From contig NZ_CP036401.1 in NCBI RefSeq assembly GCF_004322755.1, positions 4,154,001-4,218,000 on the forward strand: DNA of 64,000 nt. The letters run 5' to 3'. Of this stretch, positions 15,763 to 24,657 are shown in pieces (within the stretch, counting starts at the first letter, position 1; each line of letters starts with the position of its first letter). The position numbers and the translations under genes are program-made. Under the pieces are notes generated by a model that was given only the letters and a program-made list of their open reading frames with translations, made no database searches and was not told where the DNA came from. The DNA comes from Pseudoduganella albidiflava (GTDB taxonomy: Bacteria; Pseudomonadota; Gammaproteobacteria; Burkholderiales; Burkholderiaceae_D).

Positions 15763-18700
15763 TCAGTGCGCCATCTGCCCTTCCAGCAGCCGCTCGAAGA
15801 CTTCGCGGGTTACCGCCTTCGAGTAGAAATAGCCCTGGATGTAGTCGCAGCCGATGGCGGCCAGGGCATCGCGCTGCGCGCCCGTCTCGACGCCTTCGGC
15901 AATGGCCTCGATGCCGAGCCGGTGCGCCAGGTCGACGATGGCTTCGGTGAGCGCCTTGTCGCCGCTGTCGCCGGGCAGGTTGTCGATGAACGACTTGTCG
16001 ATCTTCAGGTAATCGATCTCGAAGCGCTTCAGGTAGGACAGCGCCGAAAAGCCGGTGCCGAAGTCGTCGATCGACACCTTGGCCCCCGCGGCATGCAGCG
16101 TGCCGAGGCACCGGTTCACCTGCTCCGCATCGTGGACCAGCACCCCTTCGGTGATTTCCACGGTAATGCTGTGGTGGGGCAGGTTCGCCTGGACCACGCG
16201 GTCGAGCCAGGACAGGGGGCCTCGCTGCTCGAATTGCGATGCGGAAATGTTGACGCTCAGTTCGATCACGCGGCCGTACATCCGGTTCCACCGCAACACG
16301 CTGGCGATGGCTTCCTCCACCACCCACTCGCTGATCTCCCGGATCAGCCCCGCCTCTTCCGCCAGCGGGATAAACAGCGCCGGGCTGACCATGCCGCGTT
16401 CCGGATGGCGCCAGCGCAGCAGCGTCTCGGCCTTGCGGATATGGCCCGTGGCGACTTCGACGATGGGCTGGTAGTGCACGGCCAGCTCATGGCGGGCCAA
16501 TGCCTCGCGCAAGTCGTTGGTCAGCAAGAACTTCACATGCGCCCGCTCGTGCAACTCCGGCATGAAATACTGGAATTGCCCGCGCCCGGCTTCCTTGGAC
16601 AGCCGTACCGCGTGCTCGGCATGCCTGACGAGCTGGATGGCGTCGCTGCCGTTCTCCGGATAGACGCTGATGCCGACGCTGGCGGACGCGTAAGCCACGC
16701 CGTCCGGATCGAGGGGCAGCGGCGCGGCGACAGCGTCGATCACGGCCTGGGCCAGCGGCTCCGGGTGCAGTTGCCCCTCGACTTCGTGGATCACGAGCGC
16801 GAACGCGTCGCCCCCGAGGCGCCCCATCGTGGCATCTTCGGGCAGGCAGCCGGCGATGCGCCCGGTCAGCTCGATCAGCGCCCGGTCGCCCTGGGCGGCG
16901 CCGAAGCTGTCGTTGATGTCGCGGAAGCGGTCGAAATCGAGCTGCAGCACGGCCAGCGCCTCGTCGGCGCCGTGCGCCTTGCGGATATCCTGTTCGAGAC
17001 GGTCGAGGAACAGCCGGCGGTTCGGCAGCCCGGTCAGCGCGTCGAAGTTGGTCTGGCGCCAGATCAGCTCGTCCTTCTGTTTTTGCGCGCTGATGTCGTG
17101 GAACTGGATCACATGGCGGAAGATGCCGCCGTCCGGCTGGCGGATCACGCGGATATCGACACACTTGGTGCTCTCGGTGCCGTCGGCCTCGCGGTCCAGC
17201 ACTTCGCCCTGCCACTGGCCGTCGGCCACCAGGTGCTGCCACAGGTGCGCATAGAAGCCGCTGTCGTGCATGGCCGACTCGAACAGGCGCGGGCGCGTGC
17301 CACGGGCCGCGGCCAGCGACATGCCGGTTTGTGCCGTGAACGCGGGATTGACGTCGACGATGCGGTTGTCGGCATCGGTGACCACGATGGCTTCCGGGCT
17401 GGTCTGGTAGATCAGGTTCGCCATGCGCATCGACTCTTCCAGCGCGCGGCGCTCGGTCACGTCCTGCACCGTGCCGCGCAGTTTGACCACCCGGTCGCCG
17501 TCGAGCACGGGACTGCACTGCATGCGCACCCAGGTGCGCGGCCCCGGCGTCTCGAACTCCAGTTCCAGGTCGAACGGCTCGCCGCGCGCGATGGCCGCCG
17601 CGCAGGCCTGCTCGGCCACTTTCCGGTCGCTCACCTTGCAGCAGCCCAGGAAGAGTTCCAGCGTCAGCGGCCGGGCCGTCACGGCCTGGCAGATGCGCGC
17701 CACCTCGTCGGTCCAGCGCAATTGTCCGTCGGCCGGGTCGAGCTCCCACGCGCCGATGCGGGCCAGCGCGCTCATTTCCTGCAGCAGCCTGTCCTGCTCG
17801 AACAGCAGGCGTTCGCGCTCGCGGCGCTCGGTGATGTCGCGCGCCACGCCCAGCACGCCGAGCACCGTGCCGTCGGCGTTCCGGATCGGGGTCTTGATGG
17901 TTTCAAACACACGCTCGGCGGCCTGGCCCGGCACCGCCACGTGATCTTCCCCCGTGAGCGCGCGGCCGGCCAGCAGCGCGGCGAGATCGTCTTGCCGGAA
18001 GCGCTCGCCCGCCAGCGCGCCGAACAGCGCGACATCGTCCTTGCCGATGATCTCTTCCCTCGGCCGGTCCAGCAGTGCCGTCAGCTGGTGGTTGCAGGCC
18101 TGGTAGATGCCCGCGGCGTCCTTCAGCCAGATCAGGTCCGTGCTGCTCTCGATCAGCGTGCGCAATTGCGCCTTCTCGTACTCAAGCTCACCAGTACGGT
18201 TGCGCACCGCCCTGCGCACGGACACCAGCCAGCCCCCCAGCAGCAGGACCAGCCCGCCCAGCACGGCCAGCGCCTGCAACAGCGGGCGCCCGTAGCTGGC
18301 GAAGCCCAGCGGGCGTCCCATCCATTTATCGTGCAGGGCGGCGATGTCGTCGGGACTGATGCGGGCCATGCCGCCTTCGACCAGCGCCAGCGTGGCCGCG
18401 TCGCCCTTCCTGACCGCCCGGCGCACCTGCGTTTGCGCGACTTCGACCGTCTTCATGTAGTCGTCATGCACGCCGAGCCGGAAGAAATCATAGTTGGCCG
18501 CGTTGTCGTCCATGCACAGCAGCTTGACGCTGCGATCGGCAAGCCCGGCAAGCAGCGCCTGGTACGACATGGTCCGGACGTCGACGCGGCGGCGTTGCAG
18601 CCGCTCCACGCAGGCATCGTCGACCTGCACCGTGACCGCGAATCCTTTCAGGCTGGCGAAATCATGGATGCCGGTGATGGCCCGGTGCGCATAGATCGAC

Positions 18701-19035
18701 GTCGTCACGTCCGCATAGGGCGCGGAGAAATCCAGGTACGCGGTGCGCCCTTCGGTGTGGAAAATGGTGTCGGCCACGTCGACCCGGCCTTCGCGCAGCA
18801 GACGTTGGACATCCGGCCAGTCGACCGGATACAGTTCCACCTTCACGCCGGTCTGCTGCTCCCACAGGCGCCACAGGTCGACCGAATAGCCTTCCAGCTT
18901 GCCGTCGGCATTGCGGAAGGCAAACGGCGGGTAGTTCCGTTCCAGGACCACGCGCAGGGGCGCGGCGACGGCCGCCGCGGGCAGGCAGAGGCCGATCGCC
19001 AGCAGCACGCGGACGAGCGGGAAAACGATGGCCAT
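15763..19035 (-). CDS. Periplasmic-binding-domain PAS-GGDEF-EAL protein (probable c-di-GMP phosphodiesterase)
   Basis: About 1090 residues. In order: signal peptide; a family-3 solute-binding domain (LRVVLERNYPPFAF... to about residue 240) in the periplasm; one transmembrane helix; three PAS-type domains; GGDEF; EAL. The GGDEF site is altered to GGDAF and the upstream inhibitory RxxD site is missing, so cyclase activity is unlikely. The EAL site reads ETL, but the catalytic glutamate, the NISASQF, EITEG, IDDFGTG, KIDKSF and AEGVET motifs and the final QGY are all present, predicting an active c-di-GMP phosphodiesterase, perhaps with a GTP-binding regulatory domain. ATG 19035 is chosen because it places the signal peptide at the N-terminus; GTG 19059 is possible. 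Confidence 0.92.
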   Translation of the reverse strand: MAIVFPLVRVLLAIGLCLPAAAVAAPLRVVLERNYPPFAFRNADGKLEGYSVDLWRLWEQQTGVKVELYPVDWPDVQRLLREGRVDVADTIFHTEGRTAYLDFSAPYADVTTSIYAHRAITGIHDFASLKGFAVTVQVDDACVERLQRRRVDVRTMSYQALLAGLADRSVKLLCMDDNAANYDFFRLGVHDDYMKTVEVAQTQVRRAVRKGDAATLALVEGGMARISPDDIAALHDKWMGRPLGFASYGRPLLQALAVLGGLVLLLGGWLVSVRRAVRNRTGELEYEKAQLRTLIESSTDLIWLKDAAGIYQACNHQLTALLDRPREEIIGKDDVALFGALAGERFRQDDLAALLAGRALTGEDHVAVPGQAAERVFETIKTPIRNADGTVLGVLGVARDITERRERERLLFEQDRLLQEMSALARIGAWELDPADGQLRWTDEVARICQAVTARPLTLELFLGCCKVSDRKVAEQACAAAIARGEPFDLELEFETPGPRTWVRMQCSPVLDGDRVVKLRGTVQDVTERRALEESMRMANLIYQTSPEAIVVTDADNRIVDVNPAFTAQTGMSLAAARGTRPRLFESAMHDSGFYAHLWQHLVADGQWQGEVLDREADGTESTKCVDIRVIRQPDGGIFRHVIQFHDISAQKQKDELIWRQTNFDALTGLPNRRLFLDRLEQDIRKAHGADEALAVLQLDFDRFRDINDSFGAAQGDRALIELTGRIAGCLPEDATMGRLGGDAFALVIHEVEGQLHPEPLAQAVIDAVAAPLPLDPDGVAYASASVGISVYPENGSDAIQLVRHAEHAVRLSKEAGRGQFQYFMPELHERAHVKFLLTNDLREALARHELAVHYQPIVEVATGHIRKAETLLRWRHPERGMVSPALFIPLAEEAGLIREISEWVVEEAIASVLRWNRMYGRVIELSVNISASQFEQRGPLSWLDRVVQANLPHHSITVEITEGVLVHDAEQVNRCLGTLHAAGAKVSIDDFGTGFSALSYLKRFEIDYLKIDKSFIDNLPGDSGDKALTEAIVDLAHRLGIEAIAEGVETGAQRDALAAIGCDYIQGYFYSKAVTREVFERLLEGQMAH

Positions 19036-19381
19036 GCCGGCTTGGCGAGGCGTGCGCACGTTATGAGGGACCGGTCATTCACCTGGCCAGCGCAGCGGTG
19101 AGACGCTGTCACCAGGGAATGCAACTGAAAGTAAACAACAGGGTACCGCATTGGCGCCCGTACGGACGCATCGCACGGACGCATTGTCGCCTGGCACCCT
19201 GGTCAGTCCCTGGCCACGCATGGCGCAGGCGCCCGGCCGGTTGCCCTCGCCGGCCCGGCGGATGCAGTGCTCAGCCATGAAAAGCCCATCCGTGCTACGC
19301 TGTCGCCCGCGTTTTGCACTCATCACGAACGGCCTTGCCCACGACGGTGCAGGGTCATCGAACGACTCCAAGGATTTTCCT

Positions 19382-20512
19382 GTGCTGCCCATCGTAAACC
19401 TCGTCCTCGGCGCGTACCTGATCTGGCGGTACGTCTGGACCTTGCGCCTCGGCGTGCCCGGCAAGGCCGCGCTGGCGGCCCTGCTCATGGCGCTGATCGA
19501 ACATCACTGGCTGGTCGCCCGCGTGTTCGGCGGCACCATCGCGTCGCCGGAAATCCCCCGGGCCGCGCTGATCGGCGTGAGCGTGGCGTATGGCACGCTG
19601 GCCACGACGGCGGTGCTGCTCCTGCTCCGCGACCTGGCCGGCCTGGCCGCGTGGCTGCCGTCGCGCGCGGCCGGGCGGGCCATCCTGGGCAACCGGGCGG
19701 CGCCCCATGTGTTCCTGGCCGCCAGCCTGGTCCTGGCCGGCATCGGCGTGGCGCAGGCCATCAAGGTTCCGGCCGTCAAGCAACTGGAAGTCGCGCTGCC
19801 TGGCCTGCCGGCGGAGCTCGACGGTTACCAGGTCGCGCACCTGACCGACCTGCACCTGAGCCGCCTGCTGCAGGCTCCCTGGGCCGCGGCGACGGTCGCG
19901 GCCACCAACGCCGCGGCGGCGGACCTGATCGTCATCTCGGGCGACCTGGTCGACGGCACGCCCGCGGCGCGCGCCGCCGATGTGGCGCCATTGGCCGGTC
20001 TGTCGGCCAGGGACGGCGTGTTCGCCGTGGCGGGCAACCACGAATACTATGCCGACTACGTGGCGTGGATGCGCAAGTTCGACGAACTCGGCATCGACAT
20101 GCTGGAGAACCGCCACGTGGTGATCCGCCAGGGCTTCGTGCTGGCCGGCGTTCCCGACCAGATGGCCGCCCGCCACGGGCAGCGCATTCCCGACACCGCC
20201 GCCGCGCTGGCGGGCAAGCCGGCCGGCCTGCCCGTCGTGCTGCTCGATCACCGGCCGGCCAACGTGCTGCACAACCAGCCGCTGGGCGTCGACCTGCAAC
20301 TGTCCGGCCACACCCATGGAGGGCACGCCGTCGGCCTGGACTGGATCATCGCGCGCTTCAACAAGGGTTTTGTGTCCGGGCGCTATGCGGTCGGGCGGGG
20401 GATGCTCTATGTGAGCAATGGCGCCGGGCTGTGGCCGGGCTTCCCGATCCGGCTGGGCAGGCCTTCCGATATCACGCTGATCACGCTGCGCACCGCAAGG
20501 CCGGTGGGCTGA
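19382..20512 (+). CDS. Membrane-anchored metallophosphoesterase
   Basis: 376 residues. The N-terminal half has four or so hydrophobic helices; the C-terminal half is a calcineurin-like phosphoesterase with all metal motifs: LTDLHLSRL (D-x-H), ISGDLVDG, AGNHEYY and SGHTHGGH. It resembles YaeI/YkuE-type phosphodiesterases that face the periplasm; the substrate is unknown. Start GTG 19382 has AAGGA seven bases upstream; upstream in-frame ATGs give an unlikely arginine- and proline-rich extension. It is convergent with a small gene at 20586. Confidence 0.85.
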   Translation: MLPIVNLVLGAYLIWRYVWTLRLGVPGKAALAALLMALIEHHWLVARVFGGTIASPEIPRAALIGVSVAYGTLATTAVLLLLRDLAGLAAWLPSRAAGRAILGNRAAPHVFLAASLVLAGIGVAQAIKVPAVKQLEVALPGLPAELDGYQVAHLTDLHLSRLLQAPWAAATVAATNAAAADLIVISGDLVDGTPAARAADVAPLAGLSARDGVFAVAGNHEYYADYVAWMRKFDELGIDMLENRHVVIRQGFVLAGVPDQMAARHGQRIPDTAAALAGKPAGLPVVLLDHRPANVLHNQPLGVDLQLSGHTHGGHAVGLDWIIARFNKGFVSGRYAVGRGMLYVSNGAGLWPGFPIRLGRPSDITLITLRTARPVG

Positions 20513-20539
20513 CGGCCGGGCGCGGGAAATCAGTCAACC

Positions 20540-20578
20540 CGCCCAGTCCAATCGCCCAGTCCAATCGCCCAGTCCAAC
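20540..20578. repeat. Short tandem repeat, 13-bp unit, 3 copies
   Basis: CGCCCAGTCCAAT is repeated three times (20540-20552, 20553-20565, 20566-20578; the last base of the third copy is C). It occupies half the gap between the convergent phosphoesterase and the gene at 20586. Confidence 0.85.
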
Positions 20579-20585
20579 CGCCGCG

Positions 20586-20999
20586 TCAGTGCACCGGCCC
20601 GCGCGTGCGCGCCACGGCGCCGTGCCAGCCGAGCCAGAGCGCCATCCGGTGCGTTACCCAGTAGGCTTCCTCGAGCGACGTCCAGCCGGAAAGCGCCAGC
20701 GCGCTCCGGTAGCGGACCAGCACGTGGCGTTGTTCCGCCTGCGAGGGGAAGGCTTCGCCGCGTTCCCTGATGAGCGCGCAGAGCTGCTGCGCCAGGGCCT
20801 GGCAGGTGGCGAAACGGGCGTGATAGGCGGTGCCGCAATACTGCAGCGCGATGGCGTGTTCGTCGAACGCGGCATCGGGCGCCGCTACCGCATCGTCGAT
20901 CATGTCGAGCACGTCGTCCGGCACGGGGAAATCGGCCGGCACGATGCTGTCGATATCGATCTCGGATCGATCCGGCGGCGGAGTCTGGGTGTGTTTCAT
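20586..20999 (-). CDS. Uncharacterised 137-residue protein
   Basis: A soluble, acidic protein with an N-terminal proline-rich, aspartate-rich stretch and then a helical region containing two cysteines (YCGTAYHARFATCQALAQQLCALI) and tryptophans. No family was recognised. The ATG at 20999 has GGGAG seven bases upstream; an ATG at 21005 lies too close to it. Codon use matches neighbouring genes, so it is probably real. It stands alone between the phosphoesterase and the histidine kinase. Confidence 0.55.
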   Translation of the reverse strand: MKHTQTPPPDRSEIDIDSIVPADFPVPDDVLDMIDDAVAAPDAAFDEHAIALQYCGTAYHARFATCQALAQQLCALIRERGEAFPSQAEQRHVLVRYRSALALSGWTSLEEAYWVTHRMALWLGWHGAVARTRGPVH

Positions 21000-21203
21000 G
21001 GGCATGCTCCCGCAATGACCGGCGAGCCTCCGCGCACATGCCGGTCCGGTTGATTGTCGTGGCATCGTCCGTGGCGCCGCGCCTTGCCTGGCGAAGCGCC
21101 GACGGACATCCTTTTATGCTGCAAGCATGCAATGGTAATGTAATCGCAACACAAGTCGCGCCCGATTGGCGCCGGGCCGGCGCTCCTGCGCCCGCGCGCC
21201 GGA

Positions 21204-24200
21204 TCAGCGGCCCGTGTTGCCGTTGCCCAGCATCCGGCGGATGCGGCCGGCCAGCTGCTCCCGGCTGTACGGCTTCGAGAGCAGCTGCACGCCCGGGTCG
21301 AGCCGCCCGTCGTGGACGATGGCGTCCTGCGCATACCCCGAGGTGTACAGCACGGCCAGCCCCGGCAGGAGCGCCCTGGCATGGCGGACCATCTCGGGAC
21401 TGCGCATCGCGCCGGGCATGATGACGTCGGTGAACAGCAGGTCGACTGGCGTGCCGCTCCGGATGAGTTCCAGCCCGGCCTCGGCGCAGCTTGCGCACAC
21501 CACGTGATAGCCGAGGTCCTTCAGGATGCCCACCACGGTAGCCTGCACGTCGGGATCGTCCTCGACCACCAGGATGGTCTCGCTGCCCCCTTCGCAGCGC
21601 GGCGGCGCTGCCGGCGACACGGGCGCGCCGGCCTCCGTGCAGCGCGGGAAATACAGGCGCACGGCCGTGCCCTTGCCCGGCTCGCTGGCAATGCGGAAAT
21701 GGCCACCGCTCTGCTGCACGAAGCCGTAGGCCATGCTCAGCCCCAGGCCGGTGCCCTCGCCCACCGGCTTGGTGGTGAAGAACGGCTCGCAGGCCTGCTC
21801 GAGGACTTCGCGCGTCATGCCGGTGCCCGTGTCCACCACCGCGAACATGACGTGCTCGCCGGCGATCGACCCGGCGTGGCTGGCCAGGTCGCCGTCGACC
21901 CGCGCCACGTTGGCGATTTCCACGGTCAGCGTGCCGCCACCGGGCATGGCATCGCGCGCATTGATGACGAGGTTCAGCAGCACGTTTTCCAGCTGATCCT
22001 TGTCGACCGATACCGGCCATGGCGCCGCGCCGCACACCACCTGGAACGCGATCTCGTCGCCCACCGCCCGGCGCAGCAGTTCGTCCATGCTTTCCAGGAC
22101 CAGGCGGGGATCGAGGACGGCGGGCTGCAGCGGCTGGCGCCGCGCGAACGCCAGCAGCTGCGCGGACAGCCGCCCGCCCCGCTCCACCGCGCGCAGCGCC
22201 GTGGCGATGCGCTGGCCGGCCGCCTCGTTGCCGCGGACATGCCCCTGCAGCAGTTGCAGGCTGCCCTGCAGCACCTGCAGGATATTGTTGAAATCGTGCG
22301 CCACGCCGCCCGTCAGCTTGCCGATCGACTCCAGCTTCTGCGCCTGCCGGAGCGCCATCTCGGCGTGCTGCAGGGCCAGGCGCTGCTCCTTTTCCTGGGT
22401 GACGTCGCGCGCCACCGCATGGATGAACGACTCGTCCGGCACCGCGGTCCAGGATAGCCAGCGGTACGATCCATCGCGATGCCGGTAGCGGTTTTCAAAG
22501 CGCATGGTCTTGATGCCGCCGGCGAGGCGGCCGGCCTCCGCCAGGGTTGCCGCCACGTCGTCCGGATGCACGAGGTCGAGGAAGCGCTGGCCCAGCAGGT
22601 CCTGTTCGGTCCAGCCGAGCAGCTCCGTCCACGCCGGATTGACGGCGACGATGGACGCATCGAAGCGGGCCACCAGCATCACATCCGTGGACAGGCGCCA
22701 CATGCGGTCGCGGTCGGCCGTGCGGCGCGCCACTTCTTCTTCCAGCCCATGGTTGATGGTGGCGAGCGAATCGGCCAGGGACTTTTGCGCGTGCACATCG
22801 GTGCTGGTGCCGATCCAGCGCAGCTCGCCCGTCACCGGATCGTGCGCGGGCAAGGCGCGGGCGATGAACCAGCGGTAGGCGCCGCTGCCGCCATGGCGCA
22901 GGCGCAGTTCGTTGTCGTAGGCGGCGCCGGTGGCCGTGCACTCGCGCCAGGCGTCCAGCGCCTGGCCAAGGTCGTCCGGATGCACGATGGCGGTCCAGCC
23001 GGTGCCGTGCAGCGCCTCCTCGCCCATGCCCGCATAGGCCACGAACTCGTTGTTGCACCAGGACAGGCGCGCCGCGCCGTCCATCACCCACGCGTGGTTG
23101 GGCATGGCCTCGGCCAGCTTGCGGAAATCCTGGCGATGCCGTTCCTGCTCGTCGATGGCATCCCGGTACGCCTGGATGTCCTGCGTGATGCCGTACCACT
23201 TGACGATCTTGCCCGCGCTGTCGCGGCGCGGAAAGGCGCGCGCGTGCATCCAGTGATAGCGGCCATCGGCCAGGCGGATGCGCGCCTGCACGTCGAACGG
23301 CTGCCCCGCCAGCACGGCGTGCGCCCAGGCATGCGCGGCCCTGGGCCGGTCGTCCGGATGCGCGGCCAGCATCCAGTTGCCATCGCCGGCCTGCTGCCCG
23401 GTCCACTCCTGCCAGCGCGGCGGCAGGGGATCGACGATACCCTGCGCGTCTGCGGTCCACTGCACATCGGGATTGAGCGCGACGGTGTGGCGGAAGTGAT
23501 CCTCGCTTTCGCGCAGGTCCAGCTGCGCGCGGGCGCGCGCCACGGCTTCCCAGGTCTGGTCGGCCACGTCACGCGCGAGTGCCGCGTCTTCCTCGCGCCA
23601 CTGGCACGGCGCCGGCTGGTGCAGGTACAGGATGGCCGCGAAGCGCCCGTCGCGGATGATCGGCACCACCAGCAGCGCCTGCGTGCCGATGCTGGCATAG
23701 CCCGCCGCATACGGCGCGGAGCGGGCATCCGCGGCGATATCGTCGAGCCGCAGCACCTCGCCGCGGCGAAGCACGTCGATGATCGCCGGGCCGAAACTGG
23801 CCAGCGGCCGCTGTTCGCCGGCCAGGCTGGCCATGCCGGGCGCGGTCCAGTCGTCCTTGACGGAGACGGTTTCGCCCGCCGCATCGATCTCGCCGTAGCC
23901 GGCCCGCGCGACGCCCAGGTGCGTTCCCAGCAGCTCGCTGGCGGCACGCATGATGTCGAAGGGGTCGGTCAGCTCGCGGAAGCGCTGCGCGGTCGACAGC
24001 AGGAAGTCCTGGCGGCGCTGGGACAGGACTTTCTGGGTGGTCTCGGTGAACGTGACAAGGACGCCACCGACGTTGCCGGCGTCGTCCGGCACGGCGCTGT
24101 ACGAATAGTTGAAGTAGCAGTCTTCGCGGTAGCCGAAGCGGTCGATGGTGAGCTTGAAGTCGTCGAAGCCGAACGATTTGCCATCCCATACCTCTTCCCA

Positions 24201-24536
24201 CATCGGGCCGATGACGTGCCAGATCTCGTGCCATGTCCCGGGCGCGGTACCACCCAGCGCGCCGACATGCTTGGCGCCGAGGATCGGCAGGTAGGCATCG
24301 TTGTACAGCTGGACGAATTCGCGGCCCCAGGCGATGTACATCGGCAGCTGGCACTGCAGCAGGATCCTGACCGCCGTCTTCAGGCTGGCGGGCCAGGCGT
24401 GCACCGGTCCCAGCGGCGTGGCGCGCCAGTCAAGCTCGCGCATCTGGCTGGCCATCGGACCAGGGTAGTCGAACAGGCCATCGTCGCCCTGCCGCGCATC
24501 GTCGTAGCCCGGATCCGGGAGCACTGCTATCGCCAT
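21204..24536 (-). CDS. Hybrid sensor histidine kinase (PAS-GAF-PAS3-HisKA-HATPase-REC)
   Basis: 1110 residues, no clear membrane helices, so a cytoplasmic sensor. In order: a PAS domain (about 40-170), GAF (about 180-330), three further PAS domains (about 340-730), HisKA with the phospho-accepting His in GGVAHDFNNIL, HATPase_c with NLVINARDAM, DTGTGM and GTGLGLSM boxes, and a receiver domain (about 986-1105) with Asp in LLFTDVIMPG and Lys in LSKPYS. The HDFNN form of the H-box is common in soluble hybrid kinases. No partner regulator gene lies beside it; c-di-GMP cyclase genes follow upstream on the same strand. Confidence 0.93.
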   Translation of the reverse strand: MAIAVLPDPGYDDARQGDDGLFDYPGPMASQMRELDWRATPLGPVHAWPASLKTAVRILLQCQLPMYIAWGREFVQLYNDAYLPILGAKHVGALGGTAPGTWHEIWHVIGPMWEEVWDGKSFGFDDFKLTIDRFGYREDCYFNYSYSAVPDDAGNVGGVLVTFTETTQKVLSQRRQDFLLSTAQRFRELTDPFDIMRAASELLGTHLGVARAGYGEIDAAGETVSVKDDWTAPGMASLAGEQRPLASFGPAIIDVLRRGEVLRLDDIAADARSAPYAAGYASIGTQALLVVPIIRDGRFAAILYLHQPAPCQWREEDAALARDVADQTWEAVARARAQLDLRESEDHFRHTVALNPDVQWTADAQGIVDPLPPRWQEWTGQQAGDGNWMLAAHPDDRPRAAHAWAHAVLAGQPFDVQARIRLADGRYHWMHARAFPRRDSAGKIVKWYGITQDIQAYRDAIDEQERHRQDFRKLAEAMPNHAWVMDGAARLSWCNNEFVAYAGMGEEALHGTGWTAIVHPDDLGQALDAWRECTATGAAYDNELRLRHGGSGAYRWFIARALPAHDPVTGELRWIGTSTDVHAQKSLADSLATINHGLEEEVARRTADRDRMWRLSTDVMLVARFDASIVAVNPAWTELLGWTEQDLLGQRFLDLVHPDDVAATLAEAGRLAGGIKTMRFENRYRHRDGSYRWLSWTAVPDESFIHAVARDVTQEKEQRLALQHAEMALRQAQKLESIGKLTGGVAHDFNNILQVLQGSLQLLQGHVRGNEAAGQRIATALRAVERGGRLSAQLLAFARRQPLQPAVLDPRLVLESMDELLRRAVGDEIAFQVVCGAAPWPVSVDKDQLENVLLNLVINARDAMPGGGTLTVEIANVARVDGDLASHAGSIAGEHVMFAVVDTGTGMTREVLEQACEPFFTTKPVGEGTGLGLSMAYGFVQQSGGHFRIASEPGKGTAVRLYFPRCTEAGAPVSPAAPPRCEGGSETILVVEDDPDVQATVVGILKDLGYHVVCASCAEAGLELIRSGTPVDLLFTDVIMPGAMRSPEMVRHARALLPGLAVLYTSGYAQDAIVHDGRLDPGVQLLSKPYSREQLAGRIRRMLGNGNTGR

Positions 24537-24657
24537 ATCGGTAACGCCATCGCGAGTGAAAACACAATCGTTGTCTTGAGGACCAGATTGTATAGCAGTG
24601 CTACGTCACCCGCGCGCGCCGCTCCCGTGCGGCAGGCCGGCGCCCCGGCCCTGATGG

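Noticed and set aside
15577..19101. A 1174-codon open frame on the plus strand
   Set aside because: It lies antisense to the PAS-GGDEF-EAL gene, whose protein has recognisable domains throughout; high-GC DNA often keeps such mirror frames open.
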